64,000 nt of DNA from Tenrec ecaudatus (taxonomy: Eukaryota; Chordata; Mammalia; Afrosoricida; Tenrecidae). A program made the position numbers and the translations under genes. Below are positions 24,366-35,784 of the stretch, piece by piece (the stretch's first letter is position 1; each line of letters starts with the position of its first letter). The stretch covers positions 64,131,501 through 64,195,500 of the forward strand of contig NC_134534.1 of NCBI RefSeq assembly GCF_050624435.1, written 5' to 3'. A model generated the notes under the pieces. The model saw nothing but the letters and a program-made list of their open reading frames with translations, made no database searches and was not told where the DNA came from.

Positions 24366-24765
24366 TTGTTATGGTCTGCTGGAATAAAAAAGCCACTCCT
24401 CCATCAAAGCCATCCCTCTGCATATAGGAACCATCTCAGATACCCCAGGGCAATGTAGAGAAACCCCAGGGCAATGTATCACATTGAAAGTGGTGGAGAC
24501 TGAGTCTAGAGGCACCAGAGGCCAAGGCACAGATACCATGAGGTAGTACAGAGGAGCAGCTCCAAGACAACGGGAGCCATTGGTGGGCTTCCTGGCCCTC
24601 AGAGACAGACACCAAAGACCACATGGCTGAGAGGTTGAAGGCTGTTGCTCTAGACCATAACAATATCCCTGATCCTGGCACGTGGGGACCTGTGAATCCC
24701 CTAATAAATGCCCGGCTCCAATCCTTTTCATAATGAGTACCGTCTATGAGTTCTGTGTGACCATT
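24366..24765 (+). repeat. candidate LTR (ERVL/MaLR-like)
   Basis: Begins 'tgttatggtctgctgg', which resembles the start of mammalian MaLR/ERVL LTRs. It carries an AATAAA at about 24702 and ends near '...ccattttagca', giving TG...CA ends at about 400 bp. An internal 'ccccagggcaatgta' is duplicated at 24441-24476. No internal retroviral sequence is adjacent, so a solo LTR is the likely state. Family and exact ends are not certain. Confidence 0.35.
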
Positions 24766-24851
24766 TTAGCAAGTGGTTGAGCCCACATGAAAGTAGGCCA
24801 CCATGAGGGGAACGAATGTTATCAGGATAGGGTAAGGAAAGAGAGTGGAGG

Positions 24852-25484
24852 TGTTAGGTAGCTAGCTTAGGGACGGGGGTTGTCCTTCCCATGCCTGCAC
24901 AGCCCCCCACAGAAGAGGTTGGAAAGACATCAGGCAACTGTTAGATACCTATGAAGACCCCAAACTGAGCATGCTCCTACTCAAGCTCCCAAACAGGTAG
25001 GAGGTACACCTGAGCGGGCTAAACTAGGCCCAGGCTCATAACCTCACCCAGGTGGGCTTAACCTAGCCACTGGGGTCAACCAATACCACCACCCACCACG
25101 CCTCCCCAGCCAGGGGTTTGTAATACCCCAGCTGTGGGAAGGCCTTGCTCTCTTTTACCCCACTCCTGGTCACTGGCAGGTCGGAGGGTGGGGGCACACA
25201 CATGCTCCCTGGGCGTGCCCCCTCAGGGCCCACATGCTCTTAGCCTGTAGGGTTCTTGGGCTTCTGGCCTCCTGGGATCGCACCCCACCCCTCTTTCTGC
25301 ATGTGGGGTGCTCTTTTCCATGTGGTTGCTCATGCCCAGTTGTGGATCCCTTGGAGCCAGTAAAACCTGAAACTTGTTTTGTCCTTCATAAAAAGCCACT
25401 TGGATCACACAGCGTGTGTTGGTGTGAGTTCTTTCCGTGTGTAAACCCAAGAACCGAGGTATTACCCACTCGAGAGACCTAGCA
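24852..25484 (+). repeat. candidate solo LTR
   Basis: A GC-richer block beginning 'tgttaggtagctagc' and ending '...gagagacctagca'. It has a TATA-like 'cataaaaag' (25388-25396) and poly(A)-like signals near 25360 in LTR order. The GC shift from its surroundings is abrupt. No target-site duplication could be confirmed, and a non-LTR origin remains possible. Confidence 0.35.
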
Positions 25485-26525
25485 CAGGCATGCCTGCCCT
25501 CTGCCTCGTGGCAATAGAGAAGTCAGAGGAGGTCAGATAGAGTCAGCTGGTTTGATCATCAGCATGTCCCCCAACTAGGACCATATGCTCTCCTGGAGGC
25601 AATGTGTCCTTCTCTCTACCCCTTCCTTGAAGCATTCTGCTGCACTCTGGTTTGCCTCACATTAAACTGCAGTCTTGTCCTCCTCCGGGGATGCAGGCTG
25701 GGTACCACTGCTTTGTGCTTTGGGGACAAAAAGAAGTCTGAAAGGGCAAGATCAGGGCTGGGGGTGGATGGAGTAAGTTTTTCCAGTGAAGCTCTCATAG
25801 GACAGCCCTTGTGACCCTCTAAGAACGAGAAGATACGCTATCACCAGGGAAAACAAATCCCTTGGCACAAATTTCACCAATGCTGTTTTTAATGTTCTTA
25901 AAACTTCTTCTTAATAAGACTCTGTGATCAAATTGGGTCTTTAGAGGAAAATCTCTCAAGCTTAGCCTTTTGGAATCCCAAGACACAACCACCTTCTGCG
26001 CTGAACTCTCTGCTTTTAATCAGATTGGACCTTTCTTCTGAAGGAAACCTTAACAACTCCAAAACAAGTGTCTTACTGAGAGAACTGAGTATTTGCAGCC
26101 ACCCGCTGAGTGTTGAGACATATTAAGCATGTTTTGGTAAAGTGAGCCCTTGCCTAAACTATCCAACTTTTTGACATGCTCTCATACAGATATTGGTCTG
26201 TGACTTCTGCTTTTCACACGAGCAGTGAAGCATGCTTCTAGGTGAGAAGATGTTGGAGTTGATGCAGTTCAATGTGAGCAATATTACTCCCGAGTAATGC
26301 AAGAGTGGCCAGTCAAAATATGGTAACACTAAGTACAGCTAGGGAATGCCAACCCACAAACAATTCAGGTATTTTATTTATTAAATGTTGCCTAGGCCTG
26401 GTATTGTGATGTAGCCAAAGAAATACAAAACTAATAATAGCCATTTCATATCCTAAAATATATTATAATTTGGTGGGTAGGAAACAAGGAAGATTTTTTA
26501 TATGTTGTAGGAATTAAATGGTTAT
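25485..26525. other. unassigned sequence
   Basis: No gene or repeat recognised. A frame at 25602-25814 has a mirror frame on the other strand and no domain. Confidence 0.3.
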
Positions 26526-26529
26526 TGAA

Positions 26530-26752
26530 TGCATTATCATTACCGTCCAGTCGATTCTGATTCATAGTTAAAACACTACTTAGTTACTATGCTACAAGGT
26601 AGAACTGCTTCTGTGGGTTTCTTAGACTGTAAGTCTTTATGGGAATAGAAAGCCTCATCTTTTTCCCACTGAGCAGCTGGTTATTTTGAACTGCTGACCT
26701 TGAAGTTAGCAGACCAATGTTTATGTAGCCCACTGTGCTACCAAGGCTCAAT
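26530..26752 (-). repeat. AfroSINE
   Basis: Reverse copy: 'ccgtccagtcgattctgatt', 'gtagaactgcttctgtgggt', 'gaactgctgaccttgaagtt', ending at 'gtgctaccaaggctca'. Confidence 0.85.
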
Positions 26753-26764
26753 TCCAGTCCAACA

Positions 26765-27390
26765 TGACATTTGATCCATATTAGATAAAAGTACCCACGG
26801 GATAAAGGGGTAGAAAGAGATCCATTCCAACTGAAACACCAAAAAAAAAAATCAAAACAAAAATCCTGCCTGAAGAGCTGAGTCTAGAAACATGGGATGA
26901 TTGCATTGTGTACAGATGTGGGAAAGTGTTTCAGACACATTCTCTTATCTAGAGTAGCATAACAAAGGCATCAAAATTGGAACAGGAATAAGAGATTCTA
27001 GGAATGGGAAATCCCAGTTGATGTGATTTGAGACATAATAAAGCCTAAATGACTGATTAAACCAAATGCTAGTGGACTGTGAATTTAATATTAAGCTCTA
27101 GTCTCTACAATTCTGTATGTCATTTTGTCAAAATACAAATAATCAGATATACATGGACAAAACAAATTCACAGAGCCTCTAGCCAACTTCATTGCATTAA
27201 AATTGCTCAAGAATTTCTTCATGAATCTTCTTATGAAATTATTCCTGTAAATTCTGTATTGTAGACAAATGACAAACATTTAGAAACATATTTCTAAATG
27301 CTGTTCTGGATTTTCAAAAGTAGAAAATAATCAAATCATACCTATATATCCCTGCTCTCATATCTATTTATATATTTTTATTTGTGATAT
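26765..27390. other. unassigned sequence
   Basis: Nothing recognised apart from a short A-rich patch near 26840. Confidence 0.3.
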
Positions 27391-27394
27391 TTCA

Positions 27395-27700
27395 TTTCTT
27401 TTTAGTTTACCTTTCCTCTATTTTCTTCATTTTATTAATAGTGTTACTAGCATTTAATTCACATATAATACATTCAATAGTTCAGTCACATCAAAGAGTT
27501 GTACAGTCATCACATCTGTTTTTGAACATTTTTTTCAATCTTGTAGTCATCGTTATTAGCTCCCTATTTCCCACAACCTCCCTGCTATACCCGCAAGGAA
27601 CCATTAATCCAGTTACTGTCTCCATATTTACCTATACTGGATTTCATATACAGAAAAGCATTTTTTAAAAAGAAAAACTAACAGCAATAGCAAGGTAACT
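27395..27700 (-). mobile_element. old L1 3'-region fragment
   Basis: 'tttaattcacatataataca', 'agagttgtacagtcatcaca', 'aaccattaatccagttactg', 'ggatttcatatacagaaaag' follow the order of the complement of ancient L1M 3' ends; a sister fragment is at 4186-4440. Confidence 0.6.
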
Positions 27701-29030
27701 TCATAAGATTAAAAATTAATTAACACAAAATATATACAGAGCTCATTGCTCAATAGTTACTTGGTAGTTTATTTTCATTCTCTAACTTCTACCCAACTTT
27801 TTCGTTAATCTTCATTCTTCATGTCACCTCTTAATACACTTTAAGTAATTTAAGATGGTATGACTTAAATGATTAAACATGTTAATCACTTTTAATTACT
27901 GTTTTCCTGGACTTTCACTTCCATTGGCATTCGAACTGGACTTAGCTTTCCTGATGAAAAACATACTGCAAACACCAAGCAAAAGATATGGGATAAAAGT
28001 ATCTTCTTGTCACTCGATATAAGAAAATGAAAGGCAGGAAACAACCAGATGATCTTGATGGTGGCTCCGCATATTGTCCTGAGAGCATTTCCAGGATATC
28101 CAGCAGAGTACGAAAAGCACCCGACACTTGCTGAGTTGGGGAGACAGAGCTGAGAGCCTGAGGAAACCCAACAAGTGACCGGTCAGAGGAGTGAGTATTG
28201 GAGAGCAGAGTTGTCCAGAGAGGGAATCCTGCAAACCTCGGGGAATTAACACAGTGCTTAGCAATGATTAGAAATGAATATTGCATGCATGTAAAAAGGT
28301 TCTCCAAACTGAAAGAAGAACTGCTTTTTAAAAGATAAGAGGAAGAAAGAGAGATATTCATTCAGAGCTTGGATGGGTCTTCTTTTATCCACTTAAACTG
28401 GGACAAACAAATGATTTAGAGTTCATGAGTGTGAGAGCACTGGAAAGATTCTTGCCTTCATATTGGAGGACAGTTTGTCCTGACTGAGCATCGCTCCGCT
28501 TCTACCTACTGAATCTTAAAAGGAAACTCCAAACAGACCAAACTGTTCCCATTTAGTTTAGCTACATCCTAAAACAAACCTCAAATATTTTCAAGAATAC
28601 AAAAATACCCAGCACCAAGCATGGCAAAATTTACAATGTCTGGAAGTTTATAGTGAAAAACTTTTAGATATGCAAAGAGGCAAGAAAATATGACCACATG
28701 GAGCAAAAAAATAAATCAAATGTAGCTGAACTGAAACAGACAGAGATGTTAGAATTAACAGGCAAGGGCGAAAAAAGAAAATAAAAAGTGACTTTTCACT
28801 TTTCTAAATTTCTTTATCCCTGTTTTCTTCAATATGCTAACTTACCATTTCACACAGGTTTAATATGAGACATTCAGTGAGCCCAAGGCAACAAAATAAT
28901 ATCACAATTCAGATAACATTTAAAATATTTAAAATATATTTAATAGTTTTAAAATAGTTCAGAATAACATTTAACATTTTGAATAAAATTGTTATTTTTA
29001 AACAATTATTCATATAGCATTTCATTTTAT
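27701..29030. other. unassigned sequence
   Basis: AT-rich, without named repeats. A minus-strand frame of 139 codons (27942-28361) and a plus-strand frame starting MKGRKQPDDLDGGSAYC (near 28027, stop after about 35 codons) overlap. Neither resembles a family I know. Confidence 0.3.
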
Positions 29031-29035
29031 GTTGT

Positions 29036-29640
29036 GTCAAGCTGGGTTTTCTGGAGAAATAAATCAATGATACTTATATATGCATAAGAAAGATCTTTCT
29101 GTGTTTTGAAAATGATGGCAGCATATGTAAAAAGGTGCTCGATACAACTGATATATGGATTGTTATAAGAGCCATAAGAGCCCCCAATAAAATGATTTAT
29201 ATATTTTTTTAAAGATTAGATATTTAAAACAAAGAAGAAGACAGAAAGAAAGAAAGAACTTTAATCAGGAAGTAATTTGCATCAAGAAGGGAACCCAGTC
29301 CAGCCTAAGTCAAGTTCCTGGCTCTGAGGCCAGTGTGCTCTCTTCCAACTCACATAGCTGCCAGTCAGTGATGCAAAAGAAAGCAAGAAAATGTAAGCGC
29401 TGATGCAGAGTCACGGGGACCCAAAGTCGCTCCCAAGAATAACAGTCCCCATGGGGTCGACCCTGGGGCCAGACTCAGCATCCAAGCAAGAAGCAAGACA
29501 AGGATGAGAGAAAGAGAGGTTCTGAGTGTCTCTCTTATAAGAAGGCATCACCAGGCTGCAATCTGAGTGACGAATTGACTCCACTTCGACACGGTCACAT
29601 ATCAGCAAGGGGACATAAGGCTTAACCACAACAATGTTTA
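29036..29640 (+). repeat. R1 interspersed repeat split by L1 tail
   Basis: Starts 'agctgggttttctggagaaa', the family's head (other copies read 'gggttctctagagaag'), and continues through the 'ccagtccagcctaagtcaag' body. An L1 3' end (29095-29215) interrupts it. Confidence 0.5.
29095..29215 (+). mobile_element. L1 3' tail
   Basis: 'ttttgaaaatgatggcagca' through 'agagcccccaataaaatgat': the last ~110 bp of the L1 3' UTR followed by an A/T-rich tail. Confidence 0.85.
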
Positions 29641-29756
29641 TTTCCTTTCAAAAATATGTTTGAAATCTTCACGTTTTCTGCAATTAATGAAAAATCTACC
29701 CTTTCTTCTTCCTTTTTTAAAAAAAAATTATGTCATTCATTGTCCAACACTAACCC

Positions 29757-30105
29757 TAACCCACTGCCATCAAATCGATTTCAACTCATCCAAAATCCAT
29801 TGGGTCAAAGCTGACTCATAGTGACCCTATGAGACAGGGTGGATTTGCTCTTGTGAGTTTTCAAAACTGTAACTGTTTCGGAGAGTCAAAAGCCACATCT
29901 TTCTCCCTTGGAGTAGCTGGTGGTTTTGAAGTGCCAACTACATACAAGGTTTGCAGCTAAGGCGGCACCACCACTCCGCTCTGTAAGGATCCCAATGCCT
30001 GTAGATCTTTACTACGGCAGTCGATAGCCTCTCCTCCCTCTCACGGAGCAACTGGTGGTTTTGAATGACTGACCTTTCATTTAGCAGCCTCCACTCAAGA
30101 AAACT
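29757..30105 (-). repeat. two adjacent reverse AfroSINE pieces
   Basis: First piece 29757-29985 ('ctgccatcaaatcgatttca', 'ccctatgagacagggtggat', 'agctggtggttttgaagtgc'). A second body-plus-head piece lies at 29990-30105 ('gtagatctttactacggcag', 'caactggtggttttgaatga'). Confidence 0.75.
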
Positions 30106-30515
30106 GAAGAAGGGTTTTTGAGGGTAAAGATTGACCACCGCATTTTTAATGGTCCCCAGATAATGTTTTCTCCACGTTAAGAACCGAAGAACTCTAATTT
30201 CTCTAGACCGCAATTTAGAATCCTAGCAATTATGATGCTGTATCCACTTATCAAAAAGAGTTGCGGTAAGCATCAGAAGAGCATATGTGAAAATATACAA
30301 TCTTGTACAACTTTGAAAGCTTTTCTTATATTTAGTCTCTGAAAGAACTCTAGGAATAAATTGTTTTTACTAAGGGTCATGAATCTCACTCCTGTCTCCT
30401 AAAAATATTTAAACAAGAAAGGGGGAACTTATCATAAGATTGGCTATATAGACACACCCCTCCCAACCCCAAAGGGGACAAATAACAAATGTGGGTGGAA
30501 GCAGACAATGGACAG
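30106..30515. other. unassigned sequence
   Basis: No gene or repeat recognised. Confidence 0.3.
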
Positions 30516-30519
30516 TGTA

Positions 30520-30685
30520 AGATACGAAATATCAATTACAAATATAATTGATCAAGGATACACGAGGGTGGGAAGGTGGGAAAGGGAAGGATAAAAAGAG
30601 GAGCTTCTACCAAGGGCTCAAGTAGAAAATGCTTTGGAAAGGAAATGCTATAAGAGCCCCCAATAAAATTATTTTAAAAACGAAC
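30520..30685 (+). mobile_element. L1 3' tail
   Basis: 'gaagggaaggataaaaagag'-type 3' UTR end, 'accaagggctcaagtagaaa' and the terminal 'agagcccccaataaaattat'. Strongly 5'-truncated. Confidence 0.8.
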
Positions 30686-30929
30686 ATTTAAATAAATGCA
30701 AAAATAGCTGTGGCTGTTAAGGAGACTGAGACTCTTGGCGGTTTCCGGTGTGGCAGTGCAGAGCTGTGCTCTGGAGAGCATTCACTAACTGATTTTTGAC
30801 AAGTAGATCGCCAACACTTTCTTCTTAGTTACCTCTAAGTAGACTCAAACCTCCAATTTTTTTTACTTTCAGGCAAGCTCATTAATCATTTCTACCACCC
30901 AGGAACTCCCAAGTCTATAGAATATGACC

Positions 30930-31120
30930 AAACCAGTGATTCTTAAACTTACCGAAGGGGCAGAAAGGATACCAAGACGGGTTGGGCAAAAGTCTGGGCA
31001 GAGAATCTGATAAAATATATGGATCCTATTTCCAAGAAAAGCACATGGGCTCACCTACAAATTTTGACCTATGTCTGGGTGGGTGTCTGAAGCCCAACTC
31101 TGGTGCAGGTCAAGAGCCTC
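30930..31120. repeat. hAT-Charlie-like relic
   Basis: 'accagtgattcttaaactta' resembles the CAGTGGTTCTTAA terminus of Charlie elements, and 'tatggatcctatttccaaga' to 'cctacaaattttg' resembles their interior. The second terminus is lost. Assigned from memory. Confidence 0.45.
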
Positions 31121-31629
31121 CACCCTGAATCCCCAAGCAGTGATAGCAAGTCCTTTTTTGTTATTTTCTTTCCTAAAGGCCTAGAAGACCAAAGTCAAAT
31201 TGTTAAAGCTTTAAGAATTTTGTCATGCTTAATTTTATGGTTATTAGGATGTCATTCTAGCTGATTGCCTCTTCTCCTGTAAACATGCTCATTTCTGGTG
31301 AAAACAATAACAAAGTGTTCCTTCTCATCAGACAGAAGGAATCAGAAATGATCTATGAAGCACAGTGCTCTGTTTTTCTAGGGATCCCATCAAGCCTCCA
31401 TATACGTGATCTGAGCTCTGGTGGCCACAGGCTCTAATATGTGTAGAAAGAGAGAAACTCATCACTCAGAAACCAGCTCTCTAGCCCCTTCCTTATCCCC
31501 ATCAGGGAATAAGAACAACAGACAAGGAGTTTGTTTGTTTTTTGAGTCATTCTTGGGAAGAAACAACAAGCAGTAGCTCATTCCTTCTCTCCTCAGACAC
31601 GAAGCAATGTGAACCATGTGTTGGCAAGC
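31121..31629. other. unassigned sequence
   Basis: Nothing recognised. Confidence 0.3.
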
Positions 31630-31637
31630 CTATACAC

Positions 31638-31829
31638 CAGCGGTTCTCAACCAGTGGGCCGAGACCCCTTTGAGAGTTGAACGACCCTTTCACAGGCATC
31701 ACCTGTGATTCAGAACAGCAACAAAATTACAGTTATGAAGTAGCAACAAAAATAATTTTATGGTTGGGGCCCCACAACATGAGGAACTGTAGGAAAGGGT
31801 CACAGCGTTAGGAAGGCTGAGAACCACTG
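31638..31829 (+). mobile_element. SPIN-like non-autonomous hAT element, 192 bp
   Basis: Termini are CAGCGGTTCTCAACC and the near-complementary GGCTGAGAACCACTG, a typical hAT inverted repeat. The interior has 'acgaccctttcacaggcatc', 'acaaaattacagttatgaag' and 'aataattttatggttggggc', matching the SPIN_NA/URR1-type element as I remember it. Flanks ctatacac and ctgtaggc fit a decayed 8 bp target-site duplication. It encodes nothing and would have needed a SPIN transposase supplied in trans. Confidence 0.85.
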
Positions 31830-31979
31830 CTGTAGGCATTTATGACTGAATATCTACCCACTGCAATTACTATCGATCTTTATATTTGGCTAAAACTTGA
31901 TACTTTCTCATAAAACTTGATACTTTCTCATACACATATATGTTATTTAACTCAATCTCCTATCTTCTATCATGTCAAT

Positions 31980-32150
31980 GAGTCCTGCCCGCTGCCATGT
32001 AATTGATTCTGACTCACAGTGATCATACAGTGCAGAGCAGAACTGCTTCATAAGGTTTCTAGGCTGTAAATCTCGACAGGAGCAAACAGCCTCATGTTCT
32101 TTAGAGAAACTGATGTGTTTGAACCATCAACCTTGCACACTTAATTTTGA
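31980..32150 (-). repeat. AfroSINE
   Basis: 'gctgccatgtaattgattct', 'gcagaactgcttcataaggt', 'gtaaatctcgacaggagcaa', 'gatgtgtttgaaccatcaac' in reverse SINE order. Confidence 0.8.
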
Positions 32151-32215
32151 CACAAATCGTATGTGTTTATTCCTAAAGAATTACAAGAATTACATTTTTT
32201 TTCTAAAAGTGTCAC

Positions 32216-32715
32216 TGTGTTAGTCTGGGTAGACTAAAAAAAAACAAATCCAGGGAGGCTCATATGTGTGTAAGAAAGAGCTTTATATAAAAGAGCAATT
32301 GCATATTGAGAAAACATCCCAGCCCAGTCCAGATCAAGCCAGTAAGTCCGATATTAGCCTATATGTCTGATACTAGTCCATAAATCCCTATTTAGACTCA
32401 TGCAGCACATGCAATGTGCCGAATGCAGGAAGATAACAGGCCAGTGGGTAGAAGGTCTTGTGGATCCAGTGGGAGTGGAAGCATCTCAACTCTGGCATGG
32501 CTTCCCACATGTCTCCTCCAGCTCTCTGAGTGTCTCAACAGCAAGAAAGGGAAGAGAGTGTGTCTTGCCTCCAGGGAGGAAGTCCTGAGTTCCCAGAAAC
32601 CTCAGCAGAAGGTCGTGCCCACACAGAGGCCTTATTGGCTATGACCTGATTGACAGGCTAAACTCCACCCCTTCTCAAGTTGACAGGAGATTTTGTAACT
32701 GCCATGGTCACCTTC
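32216..32715 (+). repeat. R1 interspersed repeat
   Basis: Head 'tgttagtctgggtagacta', body with 'aaacatcccagcccagtcca' (compare 'aagcatcccagaccagtcca' at 57550), and the terminus 'ttctcaagttgacagg'. Followed at once by an L1 tail. Confidence 0.55.
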
Positions 32716-32815
32716 AAACCTGTAAATCGGAAATGATGATGGCAACATATGTACAATTGATGTATGGATTGTTATAAGAGCTATAAGAGCCCCCAATAAA
32801 TGATATATTTTTTAA
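32716..32815 (+). mobile_element. L1 3' tail
   Basis: 'aaatgatgatggcaacatat' to 'agagcccccaataaatgata': terminal ~90 bp of the L1 3' UTR. Confidence 0.85.
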
Positions 32816-32904
32816 AATTTTAAATTATAAATCGTAGACCCAAATCTATTATCTTAAAATTAATCCTATTGAAAGACCCTCCCTGGTGCTGTTAGGTACT
32901 CACT

Positions 32905-33030
32905 GGACTCCTAGCTGCCAACTTACTGCCAGCGAGTTGACTCGGAGTCCGAGCTTCTGAGGCTGTAACCTCTTCTTTTTCCCATGGAGCAGATTTACAG
33001 TTAGCACGGATCCAACAGCGTGACTAAGGC
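32905..33030 (-). repeat. AfroSINE, degraded
   Basis: 'ttactgccagcgagttgact', 'gaggctgtaacctcttcttt', 'cccatggagcagatttacag' follow the reverse SINE order with deletions. Confidence 0.6.
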
Positions 33031-33039
33031 TCACCTCCA

Positions 33040-34150
33040 AACACCAGTGCACACACAGTAACCCCCAGGAGGAGCTGTTTAATAATTCCTGATAAACTGA
33101 AAGCCTGTATCACCTAACATTCTATAGCACACGGGACGAGTTTGCAAATCTGGGTTCAACCTAAGATATTATGTATACTTGAGGACACAACCCATGTCAA
33201 ACTTAATCCAAAACAAAGATATTCATTAATTAAACATCACTGTTAGGTGGGCAACATCATAACTGTTGTAGATGTACAAGAAAGCACACTGTATTTATTT
33301 TAAATATCAACTATCGGTAAAAAGTTTGAAATTAATGAAAATATGGTACATGAAGATGCCTGTGGTTCAAGTCAAATGTATCCTAGATAATATTGTAAGC
33401 TGAATGATAAACTACGTGACTTGACTATGTTACCTAATTAGAAACATGGAAAACATCTTCAACGTAACTGGTAAAGTGGTGCAGAGACCACGAATGACCT
33501 CCTACATCTTGATCACAGAGGAGAAGCCAACTCCACATCAGTCCAAAGATGATCCAGCCATGTCTCCCTCCTCCAACCTTTTGTGCCCTCCCATGGTGCG
33601 GTATTGCTCTGTGCGTTTGTTAGTCTGTTGCAGCGGTCCCCAGAGCTCGCTGACAATTATGGAGTTTCTTAGAGATGCTAAAGGGTACAAAATGTTAAAG
33701 ATATCATTGTTTTGTCGCTGCACGTCTCATCTACACTGGCAGACAACATCTCGCTCTGAGCCTTGGCCTCTCAGCCACATGGTCCCTTAGCCTCTGCTTT
33801 GCTGGAGCAGGTGCTACAAAGTTCTTTTATTGCTACAGTTCCCAAAGGAGGCCTTCAATTTGACTCGCTCTGTGGGTCAGGTAGGCCAATGCTCTGTCTC
33901 ATGGTCTCTCCAGTGATCCTCTGCAGACTCTCCATGCAGGGCCTGCAGAACCACTTCTTGTTCTTTTCCTTGGTGGTCTTGGAATTCTCTGGACCCTTGC
34001 TTCCACGATGGCTTACTTTGTATGGCCGAGTCTTCTATACTTATCAGCACGCTCTCACCCAGTCATTTGATGGGAGTTGCAAAGACTGTGGATTACGACC
34101 ATACCAAGTAATCACACTTCACTCCATTGACAAACATAAAACTTCATAAC
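33040..34150. other. unassigned sequence, partly repeated downstream
   Basis: No gene recognised. The stretch 34050-34130 ('ctcacccagtcatttgatgg', 'gagttgcaaagactgtgg') is similar to 35465-35545 ('ctcgcactcagtcatttggt', 'gagttctgaagactatg'), so both intervals share an unnamed repeat. Confidence 0.35.
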
Positions 34151-34374
34151 AGATACAAAACTTTGGGGGAAAATATTGTAAACATAAACACCAAAACAAA
34201 AGTCACTGTTAAACAATGAATAAATATACTAGGGAACTGTTGACCAATAGGTCTTATATTTCCACTTATTTTTGTCATGTAGAAAATAAAACCTAAATAA
34301 ATCATATGCATAAATATTTATATACATTATGTGACCCTCTTCTGTTTTAACGATTAAAATCCCTAACATATATC

Positions 34375-34750
34375 GAAAACCACTGACATAAGGCTGATTC
34401 TGACTCAACTCTCTAGAGAAGTGGTTCTCAACCTTCCTCATGCCGTGATCCTTTAATACAGGTCCTCGTGTTGTGGTGACCCCCAACCATAAAACTATTT
34501 TGTTGCTACTTCATAACTGTAATTTTGCTACTGTTATGAATCGGGCGACCACTGGGAAATGGCTATTCGTTCCCCAAAGGGTTCATGACCCACAGGTTGA
34601 GAAGCACTGCTATAGAGAATTACCAAAACTGTAGCTCATAAAAGGAACAGACAGCTTCATCTTTCTTCCATACAAAGGCTAGTGAGTTGGAACTACTAAC
34701 CTTTCAGGTTATCAGCCCAATGCCTAACAGGCAGTGCCACCAGGGTTTGT
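34375..34750 (-). repeat. AfroSINE split by a hAT element
   Basis: Reverse SINE tail at 34375-34418 ('ccactgacataaggctgatt') and body/head at 34618-34750 ('accaaaactgtagctcataa', 'gttggaactactaacctttc', 'gtgccaccagggttt'). The 191 bp SPIN-like element lies between them. Confidence 0.8.
34419..34609 (-). mobile_element. SPIN-like non-autonomous hAT element, 191 bp
   Basis: Inverse orientation of the copy at 31638. Termini are aagtggttctcaacc and ggttgagaagcactg; the interior has 'gacccccaaccataaaacta', 'cttcataactgtaattttgc' and 'gttcatgacccacaggttga'. Flanks ctctagag (34411-34418) and ctatagag (34610-34617) match in 7 of 8 positions, a convincing hAT 8 bp target-site duplication. It is inserted in an AfroSINE. 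Confidence 0.9.
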
Positions 34751-35254
34751 AGTAGAAATTGTCTAGATTTACTGAGGGCTTCAAATCAAATGCAGTTTAA
34801 TTTTTAAAAGTGAATCCCTCACACTTTTAGAAATAGACTATTAGTATAAAAGTTAGCTGATTTTTGTCCTTGCAGTTTTCCTATTTTTATTTCTTTGGTC
34901 ATTTTCCTCCCTATTGTGTATAGTATTTCTGACTTAATTACCTGGGGCTCTTATAACAAAACATCACAATATGGTGACTTTAAGCAACAGAATTTTTTTG
35001 TCTTAAAGTTCCGTTCCTTTCTCTAGGGGAAGAGTCTTCCTTGTATTTTTCAGCTCTTAGCAACTCTGGGCATTTCTAGGTATTCCTTGGCTAGTAGTTA
35101 CACTTGATGTCTATCCCTGTGTGTGAGCCTGTATCTATCTGCCCTCCTCTTTAAAATCATATCAGTCGTGAAGGATTAGGATTCACCCTGTATTGTTATG
35201 ACCCAATAAACTATCGGGAAATATCTTTAAAGAAATGGCATATTTCCATGAACA

Positions 35255-35420
35255 AGGTCACAATCTGAGGCACAGGACAAGGGCACTATGCTTCGTAGAG
35301 TGGAGTGGCAGCAAAAGAGAGGAAGACCTTCAGTGAGATAGGTTGACAGTGGCTCCAACAATGGTGGTTGTAGGATTGTCTGTTCCTGCTTCTGAGATGG
35401 CTCATTGTACATAGTACAAT
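35255..35420 (+). mobile_element. RTE LINE 3' fragment
   Basis: 'ggacaagggcactatgcttc', 'gcagcaaaagagaggaagac', 'cttcagtgagataggttgac' and 'ctccaacaatgg' encode the C-terminal 'KRGRP' block of RTE-type LINEs. Confidence 0.6.
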
Positions 35421-35784
35421 AACAAAGCTGACCAGCCCCCTCATAGCACTCCCAAACACCTTATTTGCATGCTCGCACTCAGTCATTTGGTGGGAGTTCT
35501 GAAGACTATGAACAGAAGAGCCAACCAAGTTATTTCACTTCCACACAAAGGCACGAGCAAAAGTGGAAAATAAGTTTCCACCATCATATACATTAGTCTT
35601 TGTTGGGAATGAAAAGCATAGAAAACTTTAGAAGAAGCCCAAATTTTTATTCAGATATAAACTGGTTTGACCAATGATGAAATTATTGACACCGTGATAT
35701 TTAAAGCTGTGATCTTAAAGTTATATATTTTGCTAAACTAGAGTCTCAGAGGTTTGGCAGTTAAGATCTAGTCATCCCTATGAG

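Noticed and set aside
33446..34149. Two consecutive plus-strand frames (114 and 128 codons)
   Set aside because: No domain, and part of the stretch recurs at 35.5 kb as a repeat; not called as a gene.
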